Below are positions 9,130-18,481 of a DNA stretch of 38,920 nt, piece after piece. Below the pieces are notes generated by a model that was given only the letters and a program-made list of their open reading frames with translations, was not told the origin of the DNA and did no database searches. Made by a program: the position numbers and the translations under genes. This DNA comes from an uncultured Bacteroidales bacterium (GTDB lineage Bacteria; Bacteroidota; Bacteroidia; Bacteroidales; FEN-979): positions 1 to 38,920 of the forward strand of contig CAISJJ010000027.1 in the NCBI GenBank assembly GCA_903885595.1, read 5' to 3'. Positions within the stretch are counted from its first letter, which is position 1; each line of letters opens with the position of its first letter.

Positions 9130-9882
9130 TTATTCTTGTTCTTTTTTTATCCAGTCATACCCTTTTTCTTCCAGTTCGAGCGCCAGTTCCTTACCCCCCG
9201 ATTTCACAATCTTTCCCTGGAACAATACATGAACAAAGTCGGGAATAATATAATCAAGCAGGCGCTGGTAATGGGTAATCACCACGAAAGCGTTGTCGGG
9301 CCTGCGCAATTTATTCACGCCATTGGCAACGATGCGCAGGGCATCGATATCGAGACCCGAATCGGTTTCATCGAGGATGGCCAGCATGGGCTCAAGCATA
9401 GCCATCTGGAAAATTTCATTTTTTTTCTTTTCACCCCCGGAAAAGCCTTCGTTGACAGAGCGGTTAGTAAGATTAGAAGTAATTTCCACCAATCTCTTTT
9501 TCTCCTCCATCAACCTTAGAAAATCGCCTCCTGGCAAGGGATCAAGTCCTTTGAACTTGCGGACCTCATTTACGGCAGTACGCATGAAGTTGGTAATGCT
9601 CACCCCCGGGATCTCCACCGGGTACTGGAAACCAAGAAATATGCCTTCGCGGGCACGATCCTCAATGGATAGTTTCGAAAGATCCCTTCCTTTGTATAGG
9701 ATCTCCCCGGCGGTGACATCAAACACTTCACGGCCGGCAATAACAGAAGCAAGGGTACTTTTTCCGGTTCCGTTCGGCCCCATGATAGCATGTACTTCCC
9801 CTTTGTTCACTTCGAGATCGACGCCCCGGAGAATTTCTTTGCCGTTAATGCCGGCATGCAGGTTTTTAATTTGTAATAACAT
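9130..9882 (-). CDS. sufC: Fe-S cluster assembly ATPase SufC
   Basis: This 250-residue ABC-type ATPase energises the SufB-SufD scaffold. Walker A is GPNGTGKST (Lys41), the signature is FSGGEKKKNEI, and Walker B is LAILDETDSGLD, with the SufC-typical DSGLD. I chose the ATG at 9882 (MLLQIKNLHAG), which fits the family start. An in-frame ATG at 9906 would add eight residues, but it lies inside a heptanucleotide array and is less likely. It is the middle gene of sufBCD. Confidence 0.96.
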   Translation of the reverse strand: MLLQIKNLHAGINGKEILRGVDLEVNKGEVHAIMGPNGTGKSTLASVIAGREVFDVTAGEILYKGRDLSKLSIEDRAREGIFLGFQYPVEIPGVSITNFMRTAVNEVRKFKGLDPLPGGDFLRLMEEKKRLVEITSNLTNRSVNEGFSGGEKKKNEIFQMAMLEPMLAILDETDSGLDIDALRIVANGVNKLRRPDNAFVVITHYQRLLDYIIPDFVHVLFQGKIVKSGGKELALELEEKGYDWIKKEQE

Positions 9883-9894
9883 ACTTTGGGTTAA

Positions 9895-9978
9895 CTCAAA
9901 ATTCAAAACTTAAAACTCAAAAACACAACTCAAAAATCAAAATGCAAAATGCAAAAAATAAAATGCAAAATGCAAAAA
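9895..9978. repeat. Heptanucleotide tandem array, 12 units, in sufB-sufC spacer
   Basis: Bases 9895-9978 split cleanly into 12 consecutive 7-mers of the type CTCAAAA, TTCAAAA, GCAAAAT and GCAAAAA, with degenerate units at 9923 and 9958. The period stays exactly 7 even where the units vary. Confidence 0.8.
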
Positions 9979-10017
9979 TGCGGGCATGCGGTCAAGCGGA
10001 TTCGTAGTTCATCACGA

Positions 10018-10038
10018 AATTTTTAATTTTTAATTTTT
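10018..10038. repeat. Three AATTTTT heptads directly after the sufB stop
   Basis: Bases 10018-10038 are three exact copies of AATTTTT. They end two bases from the sufB stop codon (10041-10043 on the + strand). A T-rich tract is also produced on the opposite strand. Confidence 0.7.
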
Positions 10039-10040
10039 AA

Positions 10041-11498
10041 TTATCCAACGCTTCCTTCCAGTGAAATTGACAGCAGTTTCTGCGCTTCCACTGCAAATTC
10101 CATAGGAAGTTGTTTTAAAACCTCTTTTGCATATCCGTTTACAATCAACCCGATTGCGCTTTCGGCCGAAATTCCCCGTTGCTGACAATAAAACAGCTGG
10201 TCTTCCGATATTTTCGAGGTAGTTGCTTCATGTTCCACGATCGATGATTTATTATCGACCTGGATATAGGGAAAGGTATGAGCCCCGCATTTAGCGCCCA
10301 GCAGCAACGAATCGCACTGGCTGTAGTTGCGCGAATTAGTGGCATTTTTCGAAATCCGGACCAGTCCGCGGTAGGAATTGTTGCTCTTTCCGGCCGAAAT
10401 TCCCTTCGAAATAATGGTGCTCCGTGTATTCTTTCCAAGATGCATCATTTTCGTGCCGGTATCAGCCTGTTGATGATTGTTGGTAACAGCCACCGAATAA
10501 AACTCCCCTACCGAATGATCGCCCAGCAGGATACAACTTGGATATTTCCAGGTGATGGCCGAACCGGTTTCTACTTGTGTCCAGCTGATCTTGGAATTGT
10601 TTCCCTTACAGATACCTCTTTTCGTAACGAAGTTGTAAATGCCGCCCAGTCCGTTTTTATCGCCCGGATACCAATTTTGCACCGTTGAATATTTCACCTC
10701 GGCATCCTTCATGGCGACAATCTCCACGATGGCAGCATGAAGCTGGTTTTCATCACGCCGGGGGGCGGTGCAGCCCTCCATATAACTCACGTAAGCGCCT
10801 TCCCCGGCCACAATAAGCGTACGTTCAAACTGCCCGGTATTGGCGGCATTGATGCGGAAATAGGTAGACAATTCCATGGGGCAGCGAACACCCTTCGGGA
10901 TAAAGCAGAAGGAACCATCGCTGAAAACTGCAGAATTAAGAGCGGCAAAATAGTTATCGGTATAAGGAACCACCGAGCCCATATATTGCTTAACCAGGTC
11001 TGGATGGTTCTGAACCGCCTCGCTGAAAGAACAAAAGATGATCCCATGCTTTGAAAGGGTTTCAGAGAAGGTGGTTTTGACAGACACGCTGTCGATCACG
11101 GCATCGACAGCCACACCGGTCACCCCGGCGAGCTTTTTTTGCTCATCCAGTGAAATGCCGAGTTTGTTAAAGGTATCCAGCAATTCAGGATCTACTTCGT
11201 CGAGACTGGCCAGCTCTTTCTTTTTCTTTGGTGCAGCATAAAAAATAATATCCTGGAAATTGATCGGGTCGATCTGCAGATGCGCCCATTTGGGCTGTGA
11301 CATAGTTAGCCAGTGCCGGTATGCCTTCAGCCTGAATTCCAACATGAATTCAGGTTCGTTCTTCTTCGTGGAGATATAGCGGATCGTATCTTCTGATAGC
11401 CCGATGGGTGCGAATTCCGTCTCAATATCCGTGACAAAGCCATACTTATAATCACCCTGGGTCACTTCATCCAGGATCTTGTTTGCTTCGGATTCCAT
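10041..11498 (-). CDS. sufB: Fe-S cluster assembly protein SufB
   Basis: This 485-residue protein is the main scaffold of the SUF complex, on which Fe-S clusters form in the cytoplasm. Diagnostic stretches are [36 protein letters not shown] and the C-terminal KCGAHTFPY. The last holds the cysteine equivalent to the essential Cys of E. coli SufB. It is followed by [12 protein letters not shown] with the conserved acidic residue, then FYCQQRGI. It is first in sufBCD and has a consensus -7 box (TATCTTTG, 11565-11572) about 65 nt upstream. The divergent neighbour is a lipoprotein gene. Confidence 0.97.
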   Translation of the reverse strand: MESEANKILDEVTQGDYKYGFVTDIETEFAPIGLSEDTIRYISTKKNEPEFMLEFRLKAYRHWLTMSQPKWAHLQIDPINFQDIIFYAAPKKKKELASLDEVDPELLDTFNKLGISLDEQKKLAGVTGVAVDAVIDSVSVKTTFSETLSKHGIIFCSFSEAVQNHPDLVKQYMGSVVPYTDNYFAALNSAVFSDGSFCFIPKGVRCPMELSTYFRINAANTGQFERTLIVAGEGAYVSYMEGCTAPRRDENQLHAAIVEIVAMKDAEVKYSTVQNWYPGDKNGLGGIYNFVTKRGICKGNNSKISWTQVETGSAITWKYPSCILLGDHSVGEFYSVAVTNNHQQADTGTKMMHLGKNTRSTIISKGISAGKSNNSYRGLVRISKNATNSRNYSQCDSLLLGAKCGAHTFPYIQVDNKSSIVEHEATTSKISEDQLFYCQQRGISAESAIGLIVNGYAKEVLKQLPMEFAVEAQKLLSISLEGSVG

Positions 11499-11564
11499 TG
11501 ATCAATAATTTAGTACAAAATTAATCAATTTTCCGGCCACAGGAAAGGGCCGTCATTTGAAAAG

Positions 11565-11572
11565 CAAAGATA
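11565..11572 (-). promoter_or_regulatory. Putative -7 box of the sufBCD operon
   Basis: TATCTTTG on the minus strand, an exact TAnnTTTG match, 66 nt upstream of the sufB ATG. No -33 TTTG is visible at the normal distance. No obvious IscR-like or Fur-like operator was recognised. Confidence 0.5.
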
Positions 11573-11632
11573 CAATAATTTAGGTATTGGAATGCCTGAT
11601 TGGAAAACCACCAACTATTTATTGGTTCGTCG

Positions 11633-11640
11633 TATTTTTG
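11633..11640 (+). promoter_or_regulatory. Putative -7 box for the lipoprotein gene
   Basis: TATTTTTG fits TAnnTTTG and lies 78 nt before the TTG start at 11719. No -33 element at normal spacing. Confidence 0.35.
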
Positions 11641-11718
11641 TATATTGCATCGAAAACCAGATCATCGTTTTGTTCAGAAACTAAGAAATCGTATAACAGC
11701 TAAATCAACCGCCACATC

Positions 11719-12309
11719 TTGAAAAAGTTAATTTTTATCTCATTCTTAATACCATTGGTAATATCCATTGCATGCAGTAAAAATGAGGATCAGGCAGTAC
11801 CGGTAACCATAGAAATTTTTCCACTGAAAGTTGGAAACAAATGGAATTATCTTGTAGTCAGAAACGATTCAATCAGGAGCAATCATGTAAATGAGGTGAT
11901 CAAAGATACGCTGTGTGACGGACAATCATGGTATGTTCTCACCTACGACACGGCCGTACGCACCATATGTAAAAACACACCGGAGGGCTGGTGGTTCCTT
12001 TATAGTAAAACCCCGGACTTACCCGGAGAACCTTCGCTGTATTACCGTTATCCTGCCAGGGTGAATGACCAGTATCTGACCGCTGACAGTACGCTGGTTA
12101 CCGTGGTCAGTATCAATGAAAAGGTGACAGTAGCGGCCGGGTCTTTCACTTGTTATCATTACCACATGATTCACTTCAGGGAATTTTACGAATGCGATGA
12201 GTTTTTTGCTCCTGGTACCGGGTTTATAAGGCATGTTGTATTTGAACCAAATTCAGGCATTTCCAGGGTTTTAGAGGTGACCACCTTAGTCTCCACCAAT
12301 CTTCCCTGA
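11719..12309 (+). CDS. Putative lipoprotein of unknown function
   Basis: This 196-residue product has a lipoprotein signal: MKKLIF, a hydrophobic run and the lipobox SIAC with Cys19 or so as the lipidated residue. The mature part begins with SKNED. The start codon must be TTG at 11719, because no in-frame ATG lies close enough to include the signal peptide. The mature domain has a FPLKVGNKWNYLV motif, seen in many uncharacterised Bacteroidota lipoproteins, and looks like a small beta-rich domain. The gene stands alone, divergent from sufB and convergent with the NHLM exporter. I do not recognise a function. Confidence 0.82.
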   Translation: MKKLIFISFLIPLVISIACSKNEDQAVPVTIEIFPLKVGNKWNYLVVRNDSIRSNHVNEVIKDTLCDGQSWYVLTYDTAVRTICKNTPEGWWFLYSKTPDLPGEPSLYYRYPARVNDQYLTADSTLVTVVSINEKVTVAAGSFTCYHYHMIHFREFYECDEFFAPGTGFIRHVVFEPNSGISRVLEVTTLVSTNLP

Positions 12310-12358
12310 ATAGAATAATCGCCTGGCGTTGATCACAGAAACGAAAACGCCCAAACCC

Positions 12359-15259
12359 TCAGCTTATCATCTGCCGTTTTACCAGTTCTGCGAATTTTCC
12401 GTTTTTTTTCTGAAGTTCGGCCGCAGTTCCCGATTCAATGATTTCTCCGTTCTCCATCACGAAGATGCGATCGGCGTTGACCACGGTGCTAAGGCGATGA
12501 GCGATCACAATTCGCGTGGCATTGAGGTTTTCGAGGCTTTTACTGACAATTTGCTGGGTTTTATTGTCGAGGGCGCTGGTTGCTTCATCAAAAAACAGGA
12601 TGCGGGGTTTATTTACCAGCGCCCTGGCGATAAGGATTCGTTGCCGCTGTCCACCGGAAAGTGTGCTGATACCTTCGGATATCGCAGTAAACATGCCCAT
12701 GGGCATTTCATCCACTTCTTCGCCGATACCGGCCAGGTTTGCGGCTTCATACACATCATCAAGACTAGCATTCCCGACTCCGGCGATATTCGAAAAAATG
12801 GTTCCCGGAAAAAGTTGTGAAGTTTGCAATACAGTGCCAACTTGTCTTCTGACAGATTCGGGATCAACCATGGCCAGGTCGTGGCGATCGTAGCAAATGG
12901 TACCGGTTTCGGGTACTTCGAAGCCAAGCAATAAGCGCAGGAGGGTTGATTTTCCCGATCCTGATGGCCCGATAATAGCCACAAATTCGCCCGGGTCGAC
13001 ATGGATCGAAACATTCCTGAGCGCCAGAGGCGCCTTTTCATGGTACCTGAAGCTCAGGTTTGCTATGTCGACTGCACCCTGCAACGATGCGCTAAGTGGT
13101 TTTGCCTGAAAGTTTTCAGGCAGGGTTTCCAGAATAATCCTGACATTATCGTACAATGGAATCGCCAGGAAAAATGATACAATGGCCGACGCAGCCTGCA
13201 TACCGGCCATCACCGTCATGGACAGCGCCGTATAAAATGTCATGAATTCACCTGTCGACATTTTCTGTGATCCGGCCAGGTGAATAAAACTGAAGATTAA
13301 GATCAGAATGAGGACTGGAGTAAAGGTGAGTATCTGTTGCACGAGAATATTCTGTTTTCGCAGTGCAATAACATCCTTTCTCTGTTTGGCGAACCTGTCG
13401 GCCCATTGTTCAAACGCATGGATTTCAGAGCCGGTTGTCTTAATTTTAGTGATGCTGGTGAGCAATTGGGTTATGAGACCATACAGCAAATTTTGACGAC
13501 CGATCTGCCTGGCTTGCAGTTTTTTCATGGGGATTCCCAGGATGGCTACCCCAAAAACACTGAAAAATAAAATTCCCACTGAAATGGCCCCAAGAATGAA
13601 ATTAATCCAAAAGAGTAAAATCAGATTAAAGACCAGCACCACGGCACCGATCAGGGTGTAAACAACAGTATCAGACAGCACTTTCCTGAGTACCAGGATG
13701 CTATTTGTTTTAAGCGCCAGTTCCCCTGAGGTGAATTTTCTGAAAAAAGGAACCGGCAGATTTAACAGCCTGTCCCAGATTGCAGCCTGTAGGATAAAAT
13801 CCATTTTTGTTTCGATGCGAACCATCGATATACTGCGTATCAGCTGGAAAAGGGCCACCGTTATGGCTGTAAGGAACAGTATCCCTCCAATTACACCCAG
13901 CAGACGGAATTCGCTGTTGGGTATCACCTGGTCGAATACAAACCCGGTCACCATGGGAATAATCAAATTCAGTAATCCGCCGGCAATCGCCACCATGATG
14001 ATGCGTATGATTTCGCGTCGACAGTTTTTGATCCCAAAGCCAACCAATTCCTTTCCGCTGATAACCTTATTTGGCAAAGGAGGATAGAATTGGTATCCAA
14101 AAGGCTGAATCAGCCCCGATAACGAAGCCGACATCTGTTGGTGAATACCACCAGCAGTATCAATATAATCGACACGACCCTGGCTTCGCTGCACCAGTGC
14201 CACAGGGTTTTGACCGGAGATGGTAAACGCAAGCAGGGAACCAGTATCCTTTGTCCACCAGCCGTTGTCGAGCCTGACTTTTCTTACACGAAAACGGGAT
14301 GAACGTAAAATATCATTCAGGGTAAACGGCTGCTGTTCCTCTGTTCTGGGTTTAACCGGTTTTTTAACCTCTATCCCTGTGTACTTTGCAACCAGCCTGC
14401 AGGCAGTAAGCATCGGATCTTCGCGACTTTCAAAATAGTTCTTTCTGATCTTACTGTTCACCAGCGAAGCAATCCTGTATAGGGCATCTGATTGGCTGAG
14501 CTCCGCATAGCATGATTTTTCATGCAGGAGATTTAACTCATCCACCCTGGCAAGTTTATGTTTAAACTGCAAACATAAGAGGAGCAAACGATAAAAATGA
14601 TCGAGCGAATCCCAGAAAAGCGGTGAGCGCACTGCGTCGCTGGTTGTAAGGCAATGACCCTTGATTTTGCTGACCGGCTGAAGCCATAGTTCACCGGTAA
14701 AAGGCACCAGCGAAGGGATACCGGTTCGTGCGATCTCATTCAATCCAATTAACAGCGCATCACCCTCCAATAAATCAAGCCAGAGGACCTGTTTCCTGGA
14801 ATGGATGAATGAATTGGGCTGAAAGGTTTGATTTGGACCGGTAGTGGCATTCGGTCCTGAAATCTCAGAGATGCCCTGCGATACGCCGGCGGCGAGATGC
14901 GTAATCCATTTATCAATGAGCGGCACAATGGCTGCAAAATTCCGGTTGTCCATGACCAATTCTTTTAACGCCGCCATCCCAAATTCGACAATCATGGTAT
15001 TTTGCGTTGCAACGGCGAGAAAATGAAGATCAGGCCCAGCCTCATCCATGGGTATTGAAAGAAGTATTTCGCAGGGTCCGGCTGTGAAATGATGGGTTCG
15101 GGCCCCGGCTGCATTGCCGTTTTCAATGCGTACTGAAAACACATCAATGCTCCCCTCCCTGATATACCAGCCATGGCCCGGTTTATTAAGCAGGAAAGGG
15201 CTGTTGCTTTCAACCTTGACAGGTTGGTCTTTTTCAAAAAGCTGACCGGTACTAGCCAT
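12359..15259 (-). CDS. NHLM-type peptide export ABC transporter, ATP-binding protein with long N-terminal domain
   Basis: This 966-residue protein matches the NHLM bacteriocin-system ABC permease/ATPase architecture. It has a long soluble N-terminal region (about 1-400, with GWYIREGSIDVFSV near the start, like a degenerate cyclic-nucleotide-binding fold). An ABC membrane domain spans about 415-690. The nucleotide-binding domain has Walker A GPSGSGKST at about 762, signature LSGGQRQRI at about 872, Walker B RILFFDEATSALD and the switch IVIAHRLST. All ATPase motifs are intact. It is the last gene of a three-gene operon, 18 nt after the peptidase-ABC gene. Known relatives help export leader-bearing peptides of the NHLP or Nif11 type; the cargo here is unknown. 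Confidence 0.93.
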   Translation of the reverse strand: MASTGQLFEKDQPVKVESNSPFLLNKPGHGWYIREGSIDVFSVRIENGNAAGARTHHFTAGPCEILLSIPMDEAGPDLHFLAVATQNTMIVEFGMAALKELVMDNRNFAAIVPLIDKWITHLAAGVSQGISEISGPNATTGPNQTFQPNSFIHSRKQVLWLDLLEGDALLIGLNEIARTGIPSLVPFTGELWLQPVSKIKGHCLTTSDAVRSPLFWDSLDHFYRLLLLCLQFKHKLARVDELNLLHEKSCYAELSQSDALYRIASLVNSKIRKNYFESREDPMLTACRLVAKYTGIEVKKPVKPRTEEQQPFTLNDILRSSRFRVRKVRLDNGWWTKDTGSLLAFTISGQNPVALVQRSQGRVDYIDTAGGIHQQMSASLSGLIQPFGYQFYPPLPNKVISGKELVGFGIKNCRREIIRIIMVAIAGGLLNLIIPMVTGFVFDQVIPNSEFRLLGVIGGILFLTAITVALFQLIRSISMVRIETKMDFILQAAIWDRLLNLPVPFFRKFTSGELALKTNSILVLRKVLSDTVVYTLIGAVVLVFNLILLFWINFILGAISVGILFFSVFGVAILGIPMKKLQARQIGRQNLLYGLITQLLTSITKIKTTGSEIHAFEQWADRFAKQRKDVIALRKQNILVQQILTFTPVLILILIFSFIHLAGSQKMSTGEFMTFYTALSMTVMAGMQAASAIVSFFLAIPLYDNVRIILETLPENFQAKPLSASLQGAVDIANLSFRYHEKAPLALRNVSIHVDPGEFVAIIGPSGSGKSTLLRLLLGFEVPETGTICYDRHDLAMVDPESVRRQVGTVLQTSQLFPGTIFSNIAGVGNASLDDVYEAANLAGIGEEVDEMPMGMFTAISEGISTLSGGQRQRILIARALVNKPRILFFDEATSALDNKTQQIVSKSLENLNATRIVIAHRLSTVVNADRIFVMENGEIIESGTAAELQKKNGKFAELVKRQMIS

Positions 15260-15277
15260 TGATAAGGATTTGGTTCA

Positions 15278-17473
15278 TTATTCCTGTATTAAATCCTTGT
15301 ACACCCCCTCTTCACGCATGAGGGTTTCATGTGTTCCCCGCTGAACAACCTCACCCCTTTTCAGCACAATAATCTCATCACAATCGCGGATGGTACTCAA
15401 GCGATGGGCAATGATCAGGCAGGTACAGCCTCGTCGCCGCAAGTTCAGATCGATCGTATGTTCAGTTTTTGCGTCAAGCGCGCTGGTAGCCTCATCGAGA
15501 ATAATAACCGATGGATTCAATACCAATGCCCTTGCAATTTCAATCCTTTGTTTTTGTCCACCGCTGAAATTCCGGCCGTTTTCCTCAACCTCTCCATCAA
15601 ATCCACCGGCGCGTGAGGCAATATCTTCATAAATGCAGGCATCCATCGCGGCCTGGCGTATCTGGTTTTCCGGCACCGATGGATCCCACATGGTAAGATT
15701 TTCCCGGACAGTCCCTCCGAATAAAAAGATATTCTGATCAACAAGCGCCACAGATTGATGGAACAGCAAAGGAGTTATTTCCTCCGGATTTTTTCCATCA
15801 AAAAGGATCTCCCCCGACCAGGGCGGGTATAATCCCGATACAAGCGCTGCAAGGGTTGACTTTCCCGATCCCGATTGCCCGACAATTGCAACACGCGAGC
15901 CGGGTTTAAGGTGGAGTGAAAAATCCCGGATCAGGGGCTCGTCCAGTGAACTATAACCAAAAACGATATCCTTCATCTCAACGTACCCATCCATTTTGAC
16001 TGTTAATCTTCCCTGATTTGAATTTTTTTCCTGGCTATGAGGTGCGTATGGGTACTTGTACACATCGGCAATGCGGCGCATGCTTCCCTCTACCTCCTGA
16101 AGTGTTCCACCCAGATTGACAAGGGCAACGATGGGCTGAGTAAAACTGGCAAGCAGGGCCTGGAATGCAACAAACGTGCCTACCGACATGGTTCCGTCAA
16201 TGATATAGAAGCTTCCGGCCACCAGCACCAGCGCCGAGGTAACCAAACCCAGAAATACCGGTGCAACCTGGAGGGATTGGGTTAACAATCCCAGCCTTTG
16301 CTCCAGATTTAATAGTTTGGTCTGATAACCTGACCATCGCGTAAAAAATTCCGATTCGGATGCATTTGCTTTGATACTTTCGATCGTTCTCAGCCCGGCT
16401 GTGGCCAGTCCGTAAATTTTCCCATTCTCCTGCAACATTTGCTGGCTGAGATCAATCCGTTTTCGCGAGATGTATTTCAATGCCACAAAATTCACCATTG
16501 AAAGCAGGATCCCGATAACGGTAAGAGGGATGTTGTAAAATGCCATCATTACGGTGTAGATCACAATAGTAAACAGGCTGAGCAGGGTATTTCCCAGCTG
16601 GCCGGATAATTGCTGTGCCACGTCGTTATTGGAATTGAGACGCATGGCAAGGTCTCCCGGCGGACGTTGTGCATGAAACTGGACCGGCAGATGCAACAGC
16701 CGCCAAAAAAATTTACTGCTGAACCCAATCGACAAACTTGCTTCAAATCTCACCAGGCTGCTTTGCTGCACCCAAGTAAAGAGGAAGCGTAAAACGGCTG
16801 AAAATGCCAACCCCAAAATCAGGGGAATAAACCACGAAGATGATTCGCGCATAAACACCTGGTCAACGAATATTTTTGAAAATACCGGAATTAACAAGCC
16901 TGGAATAACCAGTCCGATACCGGCCAGAAAAAGAAAAAGCAGATCCCGCCGATGCCCTGCGAGCCAGGTTTTAAGCAGGGGCATGAACTTTTCTTTTTGG
17001 CCCGATTTTCTGAACTGAGGTCCGGGCTGCATGATTAAAACAATGCCGGTGAAGTTTTCATCAAAGGTTTTATCGTCAACGACTTTGGGGCCGGTGGCCG
17101 GATCATTGAGATACACCTTGTTTTTGCCGAATCCTTCCAGTACCAGGAAGTGGCCAAAACGCCAGAAAAGGATCGCCGGCAATGCTACCGATTTCAATCG
17201 TTCGGGTTCCATCCTGAAAGCCTTCACCTCAAGGCCATACTTGCGGGCTGCCTTTACCACATTTGTTGCATTGCTTCCGTTGCGCGACACGCCGCAGTCG
17301 ACCCGGAGTGTCTCAAGAGAAACATGGCATCCATAATGGCTTAGGATAATTCCAAGCGACGCAGCTCCACATTCCAGCATTTCCATTTGCAGAAAGGTAG
17401 GGGTTTTAACCCTGCTGACTCCACTGAAATGTTGAAAGGATCTTTGCAGGAATGGCAATGGATTTAACGACAT
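15278..17473 (-). CDS. NHLM-type peptide export ABC transporter with C39 leader peptidase
   Basis: This 731-residue protein is a peptidase-containing ABC transporter. The N-terminal C39 peptidase has the oxyanion Gln29, catalytic Cys35 (LQMEMLECGAAS), His108 (RFGHFLVLEG) and Asp124 (LNDPATG), so the triad is complete. Six predicted membrane helices lie at about 165-450. The ATPase has Walker A GQSGSGKST, signature FSGGQKQRI, Walker B VIILDEATSALD and IIAHRLST. It should cleave a double-glycine-type leader and carry the peptide across the inner membrane. It lies 7 nt after the adaptor gene and 18 nt before the second ABC gene. Confidence 0.95.
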   Translation of the reverse strand: MSLNPLPFLQRSFQHFSGVSRVKTPTFLQMEMLECGAASLGIILSHYGCHVSLETLRVDCGVSRNGSNATNVVKAARKYGLEVKAFRMEPERLKSVALPAILFWRFGHFLVLEGFGKNKVYLNDPATGPKVVDDKTFDENFTGIVLIMQPGPQFRKSGQKEKFMPLLKTWLAGHRRDLLFLFLAGIGLVIPGLLIPVFSKIFVDQVFMRESSSWFIPLILGLAFSAVLRFLFTWVQQSSLVRFEASLSIGFSSKFFWRLLHLPVQFHAQRPPGDLAMRLNSNNDVAQQLSGQLGNTLLSLFTIVIYTVMMAFYNIPLTVIGILLSMVNFVALKYISRKRIDLSQQMLQENGKIYGLATAGLRTIESIKANASESEFFTRWSGYQTKLLNLEQRLGLLTQSLQVAPVFLGLVTSALVLVAGSFYIIDGTMSVGTFVAFQALLASFTQPIVALVNLGGTLQEVEGSMRRIADVYKYPYAPHSQEKNSNQGRLTVKMDGYVEMKDIVFGYSSLDEPLIRDFSLHLKPGSRVAIVGQSGSGKSTLAALVSGLYPPWSGEILFDGKNPEEITPLLFHQSVALVDQNIFLFGGTVRENLTMWDPSVPENQIRQAAMDACIYEDIASRAGGFDGEVEENGRNFSGGQKQRIEIARALVLNPSVIILDEATSALDAKTEHTIDLNLRRRGCTCLIIAHRLSTIRDCDEIIVLKRGEVVQRGTHETLMREEGVYKDLIQE

Positions 17474-17480
17474 GAACAGG

Positions 17481-18302
17481 TTATTTGTTTTTGGACGGGT
17501 TGATCAGATAGGCAAACGGGCTGCTCTGCGAAGTAATGACCTCTCCCATGCATACTTTTCCATACATATCCTTCATTGAAAATCCTATGAGCGGATCAAC
17601 TTCATTTGTCAACGGAACATAGACTGTCCGAACGAGGTAATAATTGCCCTTTTTCAATCTTGCTGCCTCCTCCTGGTCGAGGATCACACTGTTGATTGAC
17701 TCATCAGATGCCGGTAATTTACCAATGTAATTGATCCAGGTTTTTGCCCTGACCGATTCAGCATTGTGGCCCCAGAGCATGATGTTAACCTTTTGGCCAA
17801 TGGCCAGATTATGTACCATTTTTTCGGAAACGAAAAAAAGAAATGCTGGTCTTTCTGCCTTTTCAGGATTAAATCCACCCATTTTTGCAATGGTTGCACC
17901 TGGCAGCAGGCAGGTCCCTACATTAGTATTGAGTTCAATAAGCTCCCCATCGCAGGGTGCGACAATGTATACCGCCCGGCTCCCATTTACAGTAAGATAT
18001 CTTGCAACAGGCTGACCTTTATGCATCCTGTCTCCTGTCCGGCGAAAGATTGAATCGACCAATCCAGGCTCGCTCATGATCAGCGACCTTGGCGGATCAA
18101 CGGCCTGGATCGCCCCTGTTATTGGTACTTTATTGACGATCCGGCCAAAAATACCCCAGGCGAGGCCGCCCATGATCAAACAAAGTAATGATACCAGCAG
18201 AAGCCACGATATTTTTGAATTCACCTGTAAAAGCTCATCAAGGTCATCGGGTGTAGAGAGCTTGTCTAATGCTGCTTTTCTGAATATCTCCTGGTTGAAC
18301 AT
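17481..18302 (-). CDS. NHLM-type export system HlyD-like adaptor
   Basis: This 273-residue membrane-fusion-type protein has an N-terminus (FRKAALDKLSTPDDLDELLQV) typical of the NHLM secretion protein. One transmembrane helix follows at about 33-53. The periplasmic part has a lipoyl/HlyD-like barrel: VAPCDGELIEL and GTCLLPGATIAKMGG. It is short for an HlyD protein and lacks a long coiled coil. It is the first gene of the operon, with stop-to-start gaps of 7 and 18 nt to the two ABC genes. The upstream 179 nt contain only a poor -7-like sequence (TATATCTTAG) and no convincing precursor gene. Confidence 0.9.
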   Translation of the reverse strand: MFNQEIFRKAALDKLSTPDDLDELLQVNSKISWLLLVSLLCLIMGGLAWGIFGRIVNKVPITGAIQAVDPPRSLIMSEPGLVDSIFRRTGDRMHKGQPVARYLTVNGSRAVYIVAPCDGELIELNTNVGTCLLPGATIAKMGGFNPEKAERPAFLFFVSEKMVHNLAIGQKVNIMLWGHNAESVRAKTWINYIGKLPASDESINSVILDQEEAARLKKGNYYLVRTVYVPLTNEVDPLIGFSMKDMYGKVCMGEVITSQSSPFAYLINPSKNK

Positions 18303-18481
18303 TGTTATATCGGTTTACAGATAGCCTGCGATTCTATGAAAAAATATTTCGTACTGCCTTCTGCACAGCTAAGATATAAACAATCTTAAACCTCATATAG
18401 ATTTCTACAAAACTTTTTCTTTAGACTGGAAAAATGCAGCCCCCGAATCAGGATGTCTCCCTAACCATTAGTTTTCACTGG

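Noticed and set aside
9085..9913. Plus-strand ORFs of 144 and 206 codons opposite sufC
   Set aside because: They lie antisense to sufC, whose ABC motifs are unambiguous; no signal or domain is seen in them.
12325..12351. Possible bidirectional terminator between the lipoprotein and NHLM genes
   Set aside because: Only a 6-bp stem (GGCGTT / AACGCC) with a 15-nt loop and no T tract; too weak to call.
18334..18396. A 20-codon minus-strand ORF (MRFKIVYILAVQKAVRNIFS) just before the NHLM operon, considered as a precursor peptide
   Set aside because: It is too short for an NHLP or Nif11 leader and has no double-glycine cleavage site, core cysteines or glycine-rich tail. It overlaps AT-rich leader sequence.
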